Part shown: positions 11,533 to 19,808 of the stretch, one piece after another
How positions within the stretch are numbered: the stretch's first letter is position 1
Layout: every line of letters starts with the position of its first letter
Source of the DNA: Ralstonia soli
Lineage (GTDB): Bacteria; Pseudomonadota; Gammaproteobacteria; Burkholderiales; Burkholderiaceae
Direction of reading: 5' to 3'
Length of the DNA stretch: 64,000 nucleotides
Assembly (NCBI RefSeq): GCF_023955655.1
Contig: NZ_JAMXHT010000009.1
Span: 62,001-126,000 of the forward strand
The notes under the pieces: generated by a model
The model's input: only the letters and a program-made list of their open reading frames with translations
Database searches by the model: none
What the model was told of the DNA's origin: nothing
Position numbers and translations under genes: made by a program

Positions 11533-12999
11533 ATGGTTCTGTCTTTTGCGATCTGGCTGCCGATCTTCTTCGGCGTGCTGGTGCTGGCCTCGGGCTCAGA
11601 CCGCAATCCCGGTTATGTCCGCTGGATGTCGCTGATCGGCTCGCTGATCAGCTTTGTGATCACGCTGCCGCTGATCACGCGTTTCGACAAGTCGACGGCC
11701 GCGATGCAGTTCGTCGAAAAATCGTCCTGGATCGAGCGCTTCCACATCAGCTACTACCTAGGTGTTGACGGCATCTCGATGTGGTTCGTGGTGCTGACGG
11801 CGTTCATCACGGTGATCGTGGTGATCTCTGCCTGGGAAGTGATCACCGAGCGCGTGGCGCAGTACATGGCCGCGTTCCTGATCCTGTCGGGTCTGATGAT
11901 TGGCGTGTTCGCGTCGCTCGACGGTCTGCTGTTCTACGTGTTCTTCGAAGCCACGCTGATCCCGATGTACATCATTATCGGTGTGTGGGGCGGCCCGAAC
12001 CGCGTGTATGCGGCCATCAAGTTCTTCCTGTACACGCTGCTGGGCTCGCTGCTGACCCTGGTCGCGCTGCTGTACCTGTACTTCCATAGCGGTACGTTCG
12101 AGATTCTGCAGTGGCATCAACTCAAGCTGTCGATGAACGAGCAGATCATGATCTTCCTGGCGTTCTTCATGGCGTTTGCCGTGAAGGTGCCGATGTGGCC
12201 GGTGCACACCTGGCTGCCGGACGCCCACGTGGAAGCGCCGACTGGCGGCTCCGTGGTGCTGGCCGCGATCATGCTGAAGCTGGGTGCGTACGGTTTCCTG
12301 CGGTTCTCGCTGCCGATCGCACCGGATGCGAGCCACAGCCTGTCGACGTTCATCATCGCGATCTCGCTGGTCGCCGTGATCTACATCGGTCTGGTGGCGC
12401 TGGTGCAGGCCGACATGAAGAAGCTGGTCGCATATTCATCGATCGCGCACATGGGCTTCGTCACGCTGGGCTTCTTCATCTTCAACGAGATCGGTATCGA
12501 GGGCGGTATCGTCCAGATGATCTCGCACGGTTTCATCTCGGGCGCGATGTTCCTGTGCATTGGCGTGCTGTATGACCGCGTGCACTCGCGCCAGATCGCC
12601 GATTACGGCGGTGTGGTGAACACGATGCCGAAGTTCGCCGCGCTGTCGGTGTTCTTTGCGATGGCCAACTGCGGCCTGCCGGCCACTTCGGGCTTCGTGG
12701 GTGAATTCATGGTGATCCTGGGTTCGGTCCAGTACAACTTCTGGATCGGCCTGCTGGCCGCCACCGCCCTGATCTTTGGTGCAGCGTATTCGCTGTGGAT
12801 GGTCAAGCGCGTGATCTTCGGTGACGTGACGCACAAGCACGTGGCCGAGTTGAAGGACCTGAATTGCCGCGAGTTCTTCATGCTGGGCGTGCTGGCCATC
12901 GCCACCCTGTACATGGGCCTGTATCCGAAGCCCTTCACCGATGTCATGCATGCGTCCGTGGTCAACCTGCTGACCCACGTGGCTCAGTCGAAGCTGTAA
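11533..12999 (+). CDS. nuoM: NADH-quinone oxidoreductase subunit M
   Basis: NuoM (488 aa) is the ND4-type antiporter-like proton-pumping subunit. Conserved FFEATLIPMYIIIGVWGG carries the essential membrane glutamate, and KVPMWPVHTWLPDAHVEAP carries the conserved lysine region. About 14 hydrophobic segments are expected and fit the composition. The gene is 12 bases after nuoL and 16 bases before nuoN. Confidence 0.98.
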   Translation: MVLSFAIWLPIFFGVLVLASGSDRNPGYVRWMSLIGSLISFVITLPLITRFDKSTAAMQFVEKSSWIERFHISYYLGVDGISMWFVVLTAFITVIVVISAWEVITERVAQYMAAFLILSGLMIGVFASLDGLLFYVFFEATLIPMYIIIGVWGGPNRVYAAIKFFLYTLLGSLLTLVALLYLYFHSGTFEILQWHQLKLSMNEQIMIFLAFFMAFAVKVPMWPVHTWLPDAHVEAPTGGSVVLAAIMLKLGAYGFLRFSLPIAPDASHSLSTFIIAISLVAVIYIGLVALVQADMKKLVAYSSIAHMGFVTLGFFIFNEIGIEGGIVQMISHGFISGAMFLCIGVLYDRVHSRQIADYGGVVNTMPKFAALSVFFAMANCGLPATSGFVGEFMVILGSVQYNFWIGLLAATALIFGAAYSLWMVKRVIFGDVTHKHVAELKDLNCREFFMLGVLAIATLYMGLYPKPFTDVMHASVVNLLTHVAQSKL

Positions 13000-13015
13000 G
13001 CAGCGAGAAGAAACT

Positions 13016-14491
13016 ATGCAATCGTCCTCCTCTATTGCGGCTGTTGCCCCAATCATTTTTCTCGCGCTAGGCATTGGTGCCGTCAACTGGATCGATCTGG
13101 CGCGCGGCAAGAACCGCAGCAGCGTCGCCTATCCGGTTTCGCTGCTGATCACGCTCGTGCTGACTGTCTGGTTTGGTCTGAACGCAGCCACCGGCGAGAC
13201 GCACTACGCCTTCGGCAACATGGCCGTGATCGACCCGATGGCCAATGTGCTGGCGTCGTTCTGCGCGCTGACGCTCTTTGCGACGCTGGTCTATACGCGC
13301 CGCTATCTGACCGATCGCGACATGTCGGCCGGCGAGTTCTACATGTTCGCCCTGTTCACGCTGGGCGGTCAGGTGGTGATGATCACCGGCAACAACTTCC
13401 TGGTGCTTTATCTGGGTCTGGAACTGCTGTCGCTGGCGTCGTACACGCTGGTCGCATTGCGCCGCCGCTCGAACGTGTCGTCCGAATCGGCCATGAAGTA
13501 CTTCATCCTCGGCGCGCTGGCTTCGGGCCTGCTGCTGTACGGCATGTCGATGCTGTATGGTGCGACCGGTTCGTTGGAGCTGGGCAAGGTCTTTGACGCG
13601 ATCAAGGGCGGCGAGATCAACAAGACGATCCTCGTGTTCGGCGTCGTGTTCATCGTTGCGGGTCTGTCGTTCAAGCTGGGTCTGGCGCCGTTCCACATGT
13701 GGGTGCCCGACGTGTACCAGGGTTCTCCGACGGCAGTGACGCTGCTGATTGCCGGTGCGCCGAAGGTTGCGGCGTTTGCGATGACGCTGCGCATTCTGGT
13801 CGAGGGCCTGTTGCCGCTGGCATTCGACTGGCAGAACATGCTGATTGTGCTGGCCGTCGTCTCGCTGGCGATCGGTAACGTCACGGGCGTGGTGCAGACC
13901 AACTTCAAGCGTCTGCTGGGCTACTCGACGGTGTCGCACATGGGCTTTCTGCTGCTGGGTCTGCTGTCGGGCGTGAGCTCCGGCAAGCCGGACCTGACGG
14001 CGCAGGCCTACAGCGCGTCGATGTTCTACGCCATCACCTATGTGCTGACCGCACTGGGCGCCTTCGGCATGATTCTGCTGCTGGCACGCAAGGGCTATGA
14101 GGCGGAAGAGATCGCCGACCTGAAGGGCTTGTCGAAGAAGAGCCCGTGGTTTGCGCTGCTGATGCTGTTCATGATGATGTCGCTGGCCGGCTTGCCGCCG
14201 ACGGTCGGCTTCTACGCCAAGCTGTCGGTGCTGGGCGCAGTGGTCGACGCGGGGATGCCCTGGTTGGCCGTGGTGGCCGTGCTGTTCTCGCTGGTGGGTG
14301 CGTTCTACTACCTGCGTGTCGTCAAGGTGATGTACTTTGATGCACCGTCGGACGAGGGCCCCGTGGAAGCCACCTTCGGTCTGCGCTCGCTCCTGTCGGT
14401 CAACGGCCTGCTGGTGCTGCTGCTGGGCATTTTCCCGGCCGGCCTGATGGGCATGTGCTATCAGGCGATCCGCCTGACGCTGGCTTCGTAA
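13016..14491 (+). CDS. nuoN: NADH-quinone oxidoreductase subunit N
   Basis: NuoN (491 aa) is the ND2-type antiporter-like proton-pumping subunit of complex I. The signature KLGLAPFHMWVPDVYQGSP is present mid-protein, along with YLGLELLSLASYTLVALRR. Start ATG follows an AGAAGAAACT leader. It is the last standard nuo gene, followed 13 bases later by a DUF2818 gene that probably shares the transcript. Confidence 0.98.
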   Translation: MQSSSSIAAVAPIIFLALGIGAVNWIDLARGKNRSSVAYPVSLLITLVLTVWFGLNAATGETHYAFGNMAVIDPMANVLASFCALTLFATLVYTRRYLTDRDMSAGEFYMFALFTLGGQVVMITGNNFLVLYLGLELLSLASYTLVALRRRSNVSSESAMKYFILGALASGLLLYGMSMLYGATGSLELGKVFDAIKGGEINKTILVFGVVFIVAGLSFKLGLAPFHMWVPDVYQGSPTAVTLLIAGAPKVAAFAMTLRILVEGLLPLAFDWQNMLIVLAVVSLAIGNVTGVVQTNFKRLLGYSTVSHMGFLLLGLLSGVSSGKPDLTAQAYSASMFYAITYVLTALGAFGMILLLARKGYEAEEIADLKGLSKKSPWFALLMLFMMMSLAGLPPTVGFYAKLSVLGAVVDAGMPWLAVVAVLFSLVGAFYYLRVVKVMYFDAPSDEGPVEATFGLRSLLSVNGLLVLLLGIFPAGLMGMCYQAIRLTLAS

Positions 14492-14504
14492 GCTGTCCGG
14501 CGCA

Positions 14505-14819
14505 ATGAGCACTTCGACGGGCGGCCTGTTTGTCATCGTGTTGGCACTGATCTGTGCCAACCTGCCGTTCGTCAACCAACGCGTGCTGGCCCTGGTGCCG
14601 GCACGCTGGCCCCGCAAGCCGTTCTGGCTGCGAGGCACCGAGCTGATTGCCATGTATGTGGTGGTAGGGCTGATCGGCTTCGGTATCGAATCGAGCCAAG
14701 GCAATGCGTTTGCGCAAGGCTGGCAGTTTTACGCGATCACCGCTTGCCTGATGCTGGTGTTCGCGTTTCCCGGCTTTACGTGGCAATACCTGGTTCGCCA
14801 TCCCCGCGATTCCCGTTAA
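14505..14819 (+). CDS. DUF2818 membrane protein at the end of the nuo operon
   Basis: A 104-aa hydrophobic protein with three probable membrane helices (about residues 6-25, 46-64 and 75-95) and a short basic C-terminus. It matches the DUF2818 family, which I recall as being found directly after nuoN in many beta-proteobacteria. No catalytic motif is visible. The 13-base gap from nuoN argues for co-transcription and a role tied to complex I, for example an accessory or assembly subunit; this is inference from position only. Confidence 0.85.
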   Translation: MSTSTGGLFVIVLALICANLPFVNQRVLALVPARWPRKPFWLRGTELIAMYVVVGLIGFGIESSQGNAFAQGWQFYAITACLMLVFAFPGFTWQYLVRHPRDSR

Positions 14820-14863
14820 TTCCCGCCGGGCAGGTTCTCGCTGTCTCGGCATGAGAGAGCGCC

Positions 14864-15475
14864 ATGTCCGATCACACCCCGCTGAACGCCTCGCCTGATA
14901 CGGCGCAAGACCCGGATGCCGGTCTGCGCGAAACCCAGGTCGCATCTGCGTTGATGCATCAGGGCAAGTTCCTCACGCTCAAGCAGGACATCGTTCGTCT
15001 GCCGGATGGCCGCAATGCCAGCCGCGAATACCTGATCCACCCCGGCGCGGTGATGATGATCCCGCTGTTCGATGACGGCACGGTGCTGATGGAGCGCCAG
15101 TTCCGCTATCCGGTCGGCAAGGTGATGATCGAATTTCCGGCCGGCAAGCTCGATCCGCAGGAGGGTGCGCTCGCCTGCGGCAAGCGCGAGCTGCACGAGG
15201 AAACCGGCTACACGGCCGAGCGCTGGGATTACCTCACTCGCATCCACCCGGTCATTTCGTATTCCACCGAGTTCATCGACATCTATCTCGCACGCGATCT
15301 GAAGCAGGGCGAGGCGATGCTCGACGAGGGGGAGTTCCTCGAGACGTTCATCACGCCGGCCGGTCAGTTGATTGATTGGGTGCGCGAGGGCAAGATTTCT
15401 GACGTGAAGACCATCATCGGTACGTTCTGGCTCGAGAAGATCCTGTCCGGCGCCTGGACGCCAAGTGGTTCTTGA
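14864..15475 (+). CDS. Nudix hydrolase, ADP-ribose pyrophosphatase type
   Basis: A 203-aa protein with a full Nudix box at about residues 94-116: GKLDPQEGALACGKREL followed by HEETGY, giving the G-x5-E-x7-REL-x-EE-x-G pattern that binds Mg2+ and the diphosphate. The flanking FRYPVGKVMIEFPAG is typical of the ADP-ribose pyrophosphatase (NudF/YffH) group, which hydrolyses ADP-ribose or related nucleotide sugars. The first 28 residues are poorly conserved. It follows the DUF2818 gene by 44 bases on the same strand. The exact substrate cannot be read from the sequence. Confidence 0.9.
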   Translation: MSDHTPLNASPDTAQDPDAGLRETQVASALMHQGKFLTLKQDIVRLPDGRNASREYLIHPGAVMMIPLFDDGTVLMERQFRYPVGKVMIEFPAGKLDPQEGALACGKRELHEETGYTAERWDYLTRIHPVISYSTEFIDIYLARDLKQGEAMLDEGEFLETFITPAGQLIDWVREGKISDVKTIIGTFWLEKILSGAWTPSGS

Positions 15476-15528
15476 GTCGCTTGCGTAGCCGTTCCGACGC
15501 TTGGTTCTCCTGTTGTCGCTACCATGGC

Positions 15529-15562
15529 GAACGGTCGTGCGAAAAAATTAGCACGACCGTTC
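15529..15562. promoter_or_regulatory. Perfect 12-bp inverted repeat, probable repressor operator
   Basis: The arms 15529-15540 (GAACGGTCGTGC) and 15551-15562 (GCACGACCGTTC) are exact reverse complements around a 10-base A/T-rich centre. Each arm also resembles the ACGnnCGT core of operators bound by TetR-family fatty-acid and acyl-CoA regulators. The right arm overlaps the -35 element of the promoter for the following acyl-CoA dehydrogenase operon, as expected for a repressor site. A related palindrome lies at 43749-43760. Which regulator binds is unknown; none is encoded next to it. Confidence 0.65.
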
Positions 15563-15588
15563 ACAAATTTTCGAATCGGGGATACACT
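15560..15588 (+). promoter_or_regulatory. Sigma-70-type promoter of the DUF1178/acyl-CoA dehydrogenase operon
   Basis: A TTCACA -35 element (15560-15565) and TACACT -10 element (15583-15588) are separated by exactly 17 bases. This places transcription start near 15595, just before the DUF1178 gene at 15612. The -35 box overlaps the right arm of the perfect inverted repeat. Confidence 0.55.
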
Positions 15589-15611
15589 CATCCCCATGCG
15601 CTGGACCGATC

Positions 15612-16073
15612 ATGAAAGTGCTGGACCTCCGCTGTGCCAATGACCACCGCTTCGAAGGCTGGTTCGGCTCTGATGCCGACCTGCAATCGCAGCAAGAACG
15701 CGGGCTATTGACGTGCCCGGTTTGCGGTCACAACGAGGTTGAGCGCTTGCCGAGTGCGCCGCGCCTGAATCTGTCGTCGTCCCGTGCGGAGACTGCTCAG
15801 CAGAGCGGTGCCGCCAAGGCAGCAGAAGGCGAAGGTGGCGTGCCCGTGGCCCTGCAACAGCTCTATCTGAAAGCCGTGCGCCATGTCCTTGCCAACACCG
15901 AGGACGTCGGCGAGCGGTTTGCAGAGGAGGCGCGTCGTATGCATTACAACGAGGCGCCGGAGCGGGGTATTCGCGGGACGACGTCTCGGGAGGAAGCGCA
16001 GGAGCTGGCAGAGGAGGGCATCGAAGTGATGCCGTTGCTGGTGCCCGACGCGCTCAAGCAGCCCGTGCACTAG
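15612..16073 (+). CDS. DUF1178 family protein
   Basis: A 153-aa protein of the DUF1178 family. The N-terminus has a zinc-ribbon-like arrangement: Cys9 in DLRCANDHRFEGWF, with a later CPVCGHNEVERLPSAP motif. The middle is a low-complexity Ala/Ser/Glu linker, and the C-terminal part (ALQQLYLKAVRHVLANTEDVG through ERGIRGTTSREEAQELAEEGI) is the conserved family core. Function is not known. As first gene behind the operator-controlled promoter, with acyl-CoA dehydrogenases downstream, it may be co-regulated with them, though an 84-bp gap separates it from the next gene. Confidence 0.85.
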   Translation: MKVLDLRCANDHRFEGWFGSDADLQSQQERGLLTCPVCGHNEVERLPSAPRLNLSSSRAETAQQSGAAKAAEGEGGVPVALQQLYLKAVRHVLANTEDVGERFAEEARRMHYNEAPERGIRGTTSREEAQELAEEGIEVMPLLVPDALKQPVH

Positions 16074-16157
16074 TCGCCCTGATTCAGGTCCGCGCCGGTC
16101 CGACAGAACGTGCTTCGCCGATTTGCCGCGGCGCAGCGCCAACCAAAGGAGACAGGC

Positions 16158-17354
16158 ATGGATCTGAACTACTCGGCGGCTGATGATGCGTTCCGCCAGG
16201 AAGTCCGCGGCTGGCTGCAAGCCAATCTGCCCAAGGACATCCAAGACAAGGTGTTGAACCACCGCCGCTTGAACCGCGAAGATTTCGTTCGCTGGCACAA
16301 GGCGCTCGCGGGCAAGGGCTGGTCGGTCCCGCACTGGCCGGTCGAGTGGGGCGGTACCGGTTGGTCGCCCATTCAAAAGCATATCTGGGACGAAGAGTGC
16401 GCGCAGATCGGCGCGCCTGGCGTGCTGCCGTTCGGCGTCAGCATGGTCGCGCCCGTCATCATGAAATACGGCAACGAGGCGCAGAAGCGCTACTTCCTGC
16501 CGCGCATTCTGGATTGCACCGATTGGTGGTGCCAGGGCTATTCCGAACCGGGCTCCGGTTCCGACCTCGCCTCGGTCAAGACCCGCGCCGTGCGCGAGGG
16601 CGATCACTACATCGTCAATGGCCAGAAGACCTGGACCACGCTCGGCCAGCACGCCGACATGATCTTCTGCCTCGTCCGCACCGACCCAGAAGCCAAGAAG
16701 CAAGAGGGCATTTCGTTCCTGCTGATCGACATGAAGACGCCCGGCATTACCGTGCGCCCAATCATCATGCTCGACGAAGAACACGAAGTGAACGAGGTGT
16801 TCTTCGACAACGTGAAGGTACCGGTCGAAAATCTGATCGGCGAAGAGAACCGCGGCTGGACGTATGCCAAGTACCTGCTCGGCCACGAGCGCACCGGCAT
16901 TGCACGCGTGGGGATGTCCAAGCGCGAGCTGGCCTTCCTCAAGCGCGTTGCCCTGCAGCATGAGAAGAATGGCAAGCCGCTGCTGCAGGACCCGGTGTTC
17001 GCGGCCAAGGTGGCTTCCCTGGAGATCGAGCTGATGGCGCTGGAGATGACCGTGCTGCGCGTTGTGTCGAGCGAGAACGCTGGCAAGGGCCCGGGCCCCG
17101 AGGCATCGCTACTCAAGATCAAGGGTACGCAGATCCAGCAGCTGCTGACCGAGCTGATGGTCGAGGCTGTGGGTCCGTACGCCCAACCCTTCGACCCGAG
17201 CTACCTGGAGGGCGACACCGCCGATGCGGTGACGGGCGACAACGACGCCGCGCCGCTTGCGCCGTACTACTTCAACTATCGCAAGACCTCGATCTACGGC
17301 GGGTCGAACGAGATCCAGCGCAACATCATCAGCCAGATGATTCTGGGCGTCTAA
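16158..17354 (+). CDS. Acyl-CoA dehydrogenase, large-subunit type (PimC-like)
   Basis: A 398-aa FAD-dependent acyl-CoA dehydrogenase that would introduce a trans-2 double bond into an acyl-CoA. The flavin/substrate loop is seen as CQGYSEPGSGSDLASVKTRA and the C-terminal IYGGSNEIQRNII motif is intact. The start MDLNYSAADDAFRQEV follows an AAAGGAGACAGGC Shine-Dalgarno, so I prefer it to an ATG 48 bases upstream. Length and composition resemble pimeloyl-CoA dehydrogenase large subunits. The next gene, 25 bases downstream, encodes a smaller partner-type dehydrogenase, so a heteromeric enzyme is likely. The substrate is not determined by sequence. Confidence 0.92.
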   Translation: MDLNYSAADDAFRQEVRGWLQANLPKDIQDKVLNHRRLNREDFVRWHKALAGKGWSVPHWPVEWGGTGWSPIQKHIWDEECAQIGAPGVLPFGVSMVAPVIMKYGNEAQKRYFLPRILDCTDWWCQGYSEPGSGSDLASVKTRAVREGDHYIVNGQKTWTTLGQHADMIFCLVRTDPEAKKQEGISFLLIDMKTPGITVRPIIMLDEEHEVNEVFFDNVKVPVENLIGEENRGWTYAKYLLGHERTGIARVGMSKRELAFLKRVALQHEKNGKPLLQDPVFAAKVASLEIELMALEMTVLRVVSSENAGKGPGPEASLLKIKGTQIQQLLTELMVEAVGPYAQPFDPSYLEGDTADAVTGDNDAAPLAPYYFNYRKTSIYGGSNEIQRNIISQMILGV

Positions 17355-17379
17355 CGAGCAACGGATAACGGAGACAACA

Positions 17380-18510
17380 ATGGATTTCTCGTTCACCGAC
17401 GAACAGAAGCAACTGGCCGATGCGGTGCGCCGCTTCATCGACAAGGACTACGGCTTTGAGGCGCGCAACAAGGTGGTGTACTCGCCGGAAGGGGTGTCGC
17501 AAGGCCACTGGGATGCTCTCGCCGAGCTGGGCCTGACCGCGCTGCCGGTGCCGGAAGCGCAAGGTGGCTTTGACGGCCGCGCGATGGACCTGCTGGTGGT
17601 GATGCAGGAACTCGGCCGTGGCTTGGTGGTGGAGCCGTATCAGGCGACCGTGCTGGGCACGCAGGCGCTCAAGCTCGCGGGTGGCCAGGAAGCGCTGCTG
17701 GAGGAAGTGGCCGGTGGCGCCGTCAAGCTGGCGATCGCCTTTGGCGAGCCGCAATCGCGCTACGAACTTTTCAACGTGACGACGCGTGCTGTGCAGCAAG
17801 GCAGCGGCTGGACGCTCGCCGGCGCGAAGGCCGTGGTCGTGCACGGCGCGCAGGCCGACAAGCTGATCGTCTCGGCGCGCACCGCTGGCGAGGCCCGTGA
17901 CACGGCTGGCCTGTCGCTGTTCCTGGTCGACCGCACTGCTGCCGGCGTCACGGTCAAGGACTACCGCACGATCGACAACCTGCACGCCGCAGATATCCGC
18001 TTTGACAACGCACCGGCCACGCTGCTTGGCAAGGCTGGCGAAGCCTGGGAGACCATCGACGCCGTGGCCGATCTGGGCTGCGTGCTGCTGTGCGCAGAAG
18101 CCGTCGGCCTGATCGACGCTCTGAACGCCGCGACGCTGGAATACACGAAGACGCGCCAGCAGTTCGGCGTGCCGATCGCACGTTTCCAAGCGCTGCAGCA
18201 TCGCATGGTCGATATGTTCATCCACGCCGAGCAGGCGCGTTCGGTCACGTGGCTGGCCGCGGCGCACTTCGAAGACGGCGACGTGGAAGCGCGCCGCCGC
18301 TATGTGTCGGCAGCCAAGGCACGGGTCGGCCAGGCTGCGCGCGACGTTGGCCAGGAAGCGGTGCAGTTGCACGGTGGCATGGGCGTGACGAACGAACTGC
18401 CGGCCGCGCACATGTTCAAGCGGCTCACGATGATCAACACGACGCTCGGCGACGTAGATCATCACCTGGCCCGCTTCGCATCGCTGCCGGGCTTCCAGAA
18501 CGCAGCGTAA
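17380..18510 (+). CDS. Acyl-CoA dehydrogenase, small-subunit type (PimD-like)
   Basis: A 376-aa acyl-CoA dehydrogenase family protein more divergent than its upstream neighbour. The N-terminal [19 protein letters not shown] and the C-terminal [20 protein letters not shown] (flavin contact region) are conserved, whereas the IYGGSNEIQ-type motif near the C-terminus is replaced by [10 protein letters not shown]. This mixture is typical of the small subunits in alpha2beta2 acyl-CoA dehydrogenases. A GGAGAC Shine-Dalgarno precedes the ATG. Likely works with the upstream subunit on one substrate. Confidence 0.9.
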   Translation: MDFSFTDEQKQLADAVRRFIDKDYGFEARNKVVYSPEGVSQGHWDALAELGLTALPVPEAQGGFDGRAMDLLVVMQELGRGLVVEPYQATVLGTQALKLAGGQEALLEEVAGGAVKLAIAFGEPQSRYELFNVTTRAVQQGSGWTLAGAKAVVVHGAQADKLIVSARTAGEARDTAGLSLFLVDRTAAGVTVKDYRTIDNLHAADIRFDNAPATLLGKAGEAWETIDAVADLGCVLLCAEAVGLIDALNAATLEYTKTRQQFGVPIARFQALQHRMVDMFIHAEQARSVTWLAAAHFEDGDVEARRRYVSAAKARVGQAARDVGQEAVQLHGGMGVTNELPAAHMFKRLTMINTTLGDVDHHLARFASLPGFQNAA

Positions 18511-18566
18511 TTGCAGTCATCAGCGCCCCGCAGTCATGCGGGGCGTTGTCATTTGGAGGACACGCC

Positions 18567-19037
18567 ATGACACAAGCAACGCGCTCGTACGACTTCTATT
18601 TCGACGATTTCGAAGTCGGTCGTACGCTGCAGATGGGCACATACACCGTCACCGAAGAAGAGATCCTGACCTTCGCACGGCAGTATGACCCGCAGCCGTT
18701 CCACATCGACGCCGAGGCGGCCAAGCACAGCATCTACGGGGGCATTATCTCGAGCGGCTGGATGACCTGCTCGATCATGATGCGACTGATGGTGACGGGC
18801 TTCCTGGGCAAGGCCGCCAGCATGGGCTCGCCGGGCGTGGATGAAATCCGCTGGATGAAACCGGTGTACCCGGGCGATACGCTGTCGGTGTCGAGCACAT
18901 GCATGGAGATCAAGCCGTCGCAGTCGAAACCGGACCGCGGCGTGGCAGTCAACCGCTGGGAGGCTCACAACCAGCGCGGCGAGCTGGTCTGCACGGTGAC
19001 GGGCATGGGCCTGTTTGGCCGGCGCCCGAAGGCCTGA
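18567..19037 (+). CDS. MaoC-like dehydratase/hydratase 1
   Basis: A 156-aa hot-dog-fold protein of the MaoC family, which includes (R)-specific enoyl-CoA hydratases. The catalytic-type region reads [17 protein letters not shown], keeping the Asp and His of the hydratase motif, followed by [18 protein letters not shown]. The start at ATG 18567 is preceded by TTGGAGGACACGCC. It follows the dehydrogenase pair by 56 bases and would supply the hydration step after dehydrogenation. Substrate unknown. Confidence 0.88.
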   Translation: MTQATRSYDFYFDDFEVGRTLQMGTYTVTEEEILTFARQYDPQPFHIDAEAAKHSIYGGIISSGWMTCSIMMRLMVTGFLGKAASMGSPGVDEIRWMKPVYPGDTLSVSSTCMEIKPSQSKPDRGVAVNRWEAHNQRGELVCTVTGMGLFGRRPKA

Positions 19038-19075
19038 GGCGATTGCACTTCCATAACAACAAGGAGACAACCCAG

Positions 19076-19555
19076 ATGCGCATCATCGAGTCGCTCGACG
19101 AACTGAAAGGATTGATTGGCCAGGAAGTCGCGGTCAGCGATTGGACCGAGATCACGCAGCAGCAGGTCAACCTGTTTGCCGAGGCCACGGGCGATCACCA
19201 GTGGATTCACGTGGATGTGGAACGCGCCAAGCGCGAGTCGCCGTTCGGGGCGCCGGTGGCGCACGGTTTTCTGACGCTGTCGCTGTTGCCGATGCTGATG
19301 GCCAACGCCATCGAGATGCCGGACGTGAAGATGGGCGTGAACTACGGTTTGAACAAGGTCCGCTTCACAGCGCCGGTGCCCGTGGGTAGCCGTGTGCGCG
19401 CGCGCGTGAGCCTGCTTGAGATGGAAACGCTGCCGCCGTTGCCCAACGCGCCCGCGTTGACCGGCGCTCAGATGATCTGGGCGGTGACCATCGAGCGGGA
19501 AGGGCAGGAGCGCCCGGTTTGCGTGGCGGAATCGATCTCGAGGCGATATTCCTGA
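19076..19555 (+). CDS. MaoC-like dehydratase/hydratase 2 (NodN-like)
   Basis: A 159-aa MaoC-family protein with the motif FAEATGDHQWIHVDVERAK followed by PFGAPVAHGFLTLSLLP, which holds the Asp-His pair used in enoyl-CoA hydration. It is closest in style to NodN/MaoC hydratases. ATG 19076 follows an AAGGAGACAACCCAG Shine-Dalgarno. It is the last gene of the operon and is followed by a strong terminator. Two MaoC genes in tandem could encode a heteromeric hydratase or act on two intermediates. Confidence 0.88.
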   Translation: MRIIESLDELKGLIGQEVAVSDWTEITQQQVNLFAEATGDHQWIHVDVERAKRESPFGAPVAHGFLTLSLLPMLMANAIEMPDVKMGVNYGLNKVRFTAPVPVGSRVRARVSLLEMETLPPLPNAPALTGAQMIWAVTIEREGQERPVCVAESISRRYS

Positions 19556-19576
19556 GGCACTTCCACCCATGTCTCC

Positions 19577-19607
19577 AAGGCCGGCGCAATGCCGGCCTTT
19601 GTTTTTT
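19577..19607 (+). terminator. Rho-independent terminator of the acyl-CoA dehydrogenase/MaoC operon
   Basis: A 9-bp perfect stem (AAGGCCGGC / GCCGGCCTT) with a GCAAT loop is followed by TGTTTTTT. It lies 22 bases after the second MaoC gene and separates this operon from the urea transport operon. Confidence 0.88.
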
Positions 19608-19696
19608 GCGCTTGCGCTTCGCTTGTTCTGTGCTTGTCTGCGCGTGCCCCATGCGCGCGCATCACGGGGGACAAATGCGCGGACTTGGCGCGGAAT

Positions 19697-19714
19697 AGGC
19701 ACCGTTTTGGCGCG
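19697..19714. promoter_or_regulatory. Possible NtrC-type binding site upstream of urtA
   Basis: The segment GGCACCGTTTTGGCGC resembles the NtrC consensus TGCACC-N4-GGTGCA as an imperfect inverted repeat. It is 29 bases upstream of the sigma-54 element, closer than usual for an enhancer site, so the assignment is tentative. It fits the expected nitrogen control of urea uptake. Confidence 0.4.
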
Positions 19715-19742
19715 GATTTCCCATTCCAAGAGCGGAAAGTGA

Positions 19743-19758
19743 TGGCACGGTAGTTGCA
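19743..19758 (+). promoter_or_regulatory. Sigma-54 (-24/-12) promoter of urtABCDE
   Basis: TGGCAC, five bases, then TTGCA matches the sigma-54 consensus at every position of the -24 GG and -12 GC elements. The predicted transcription start is near 19769, 40 bases before urtA. Sigma-54 promoters need an activator such as NtrC, so urea import is predicted to be induced under nitrogen limitation. Confidence 0.85.
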
Positions 19759-19808
19759 CTTTGGGGCGTGGGAGTCGTTCTCGCTACCAATAAACCCAAG
19801 GAGCCGCA

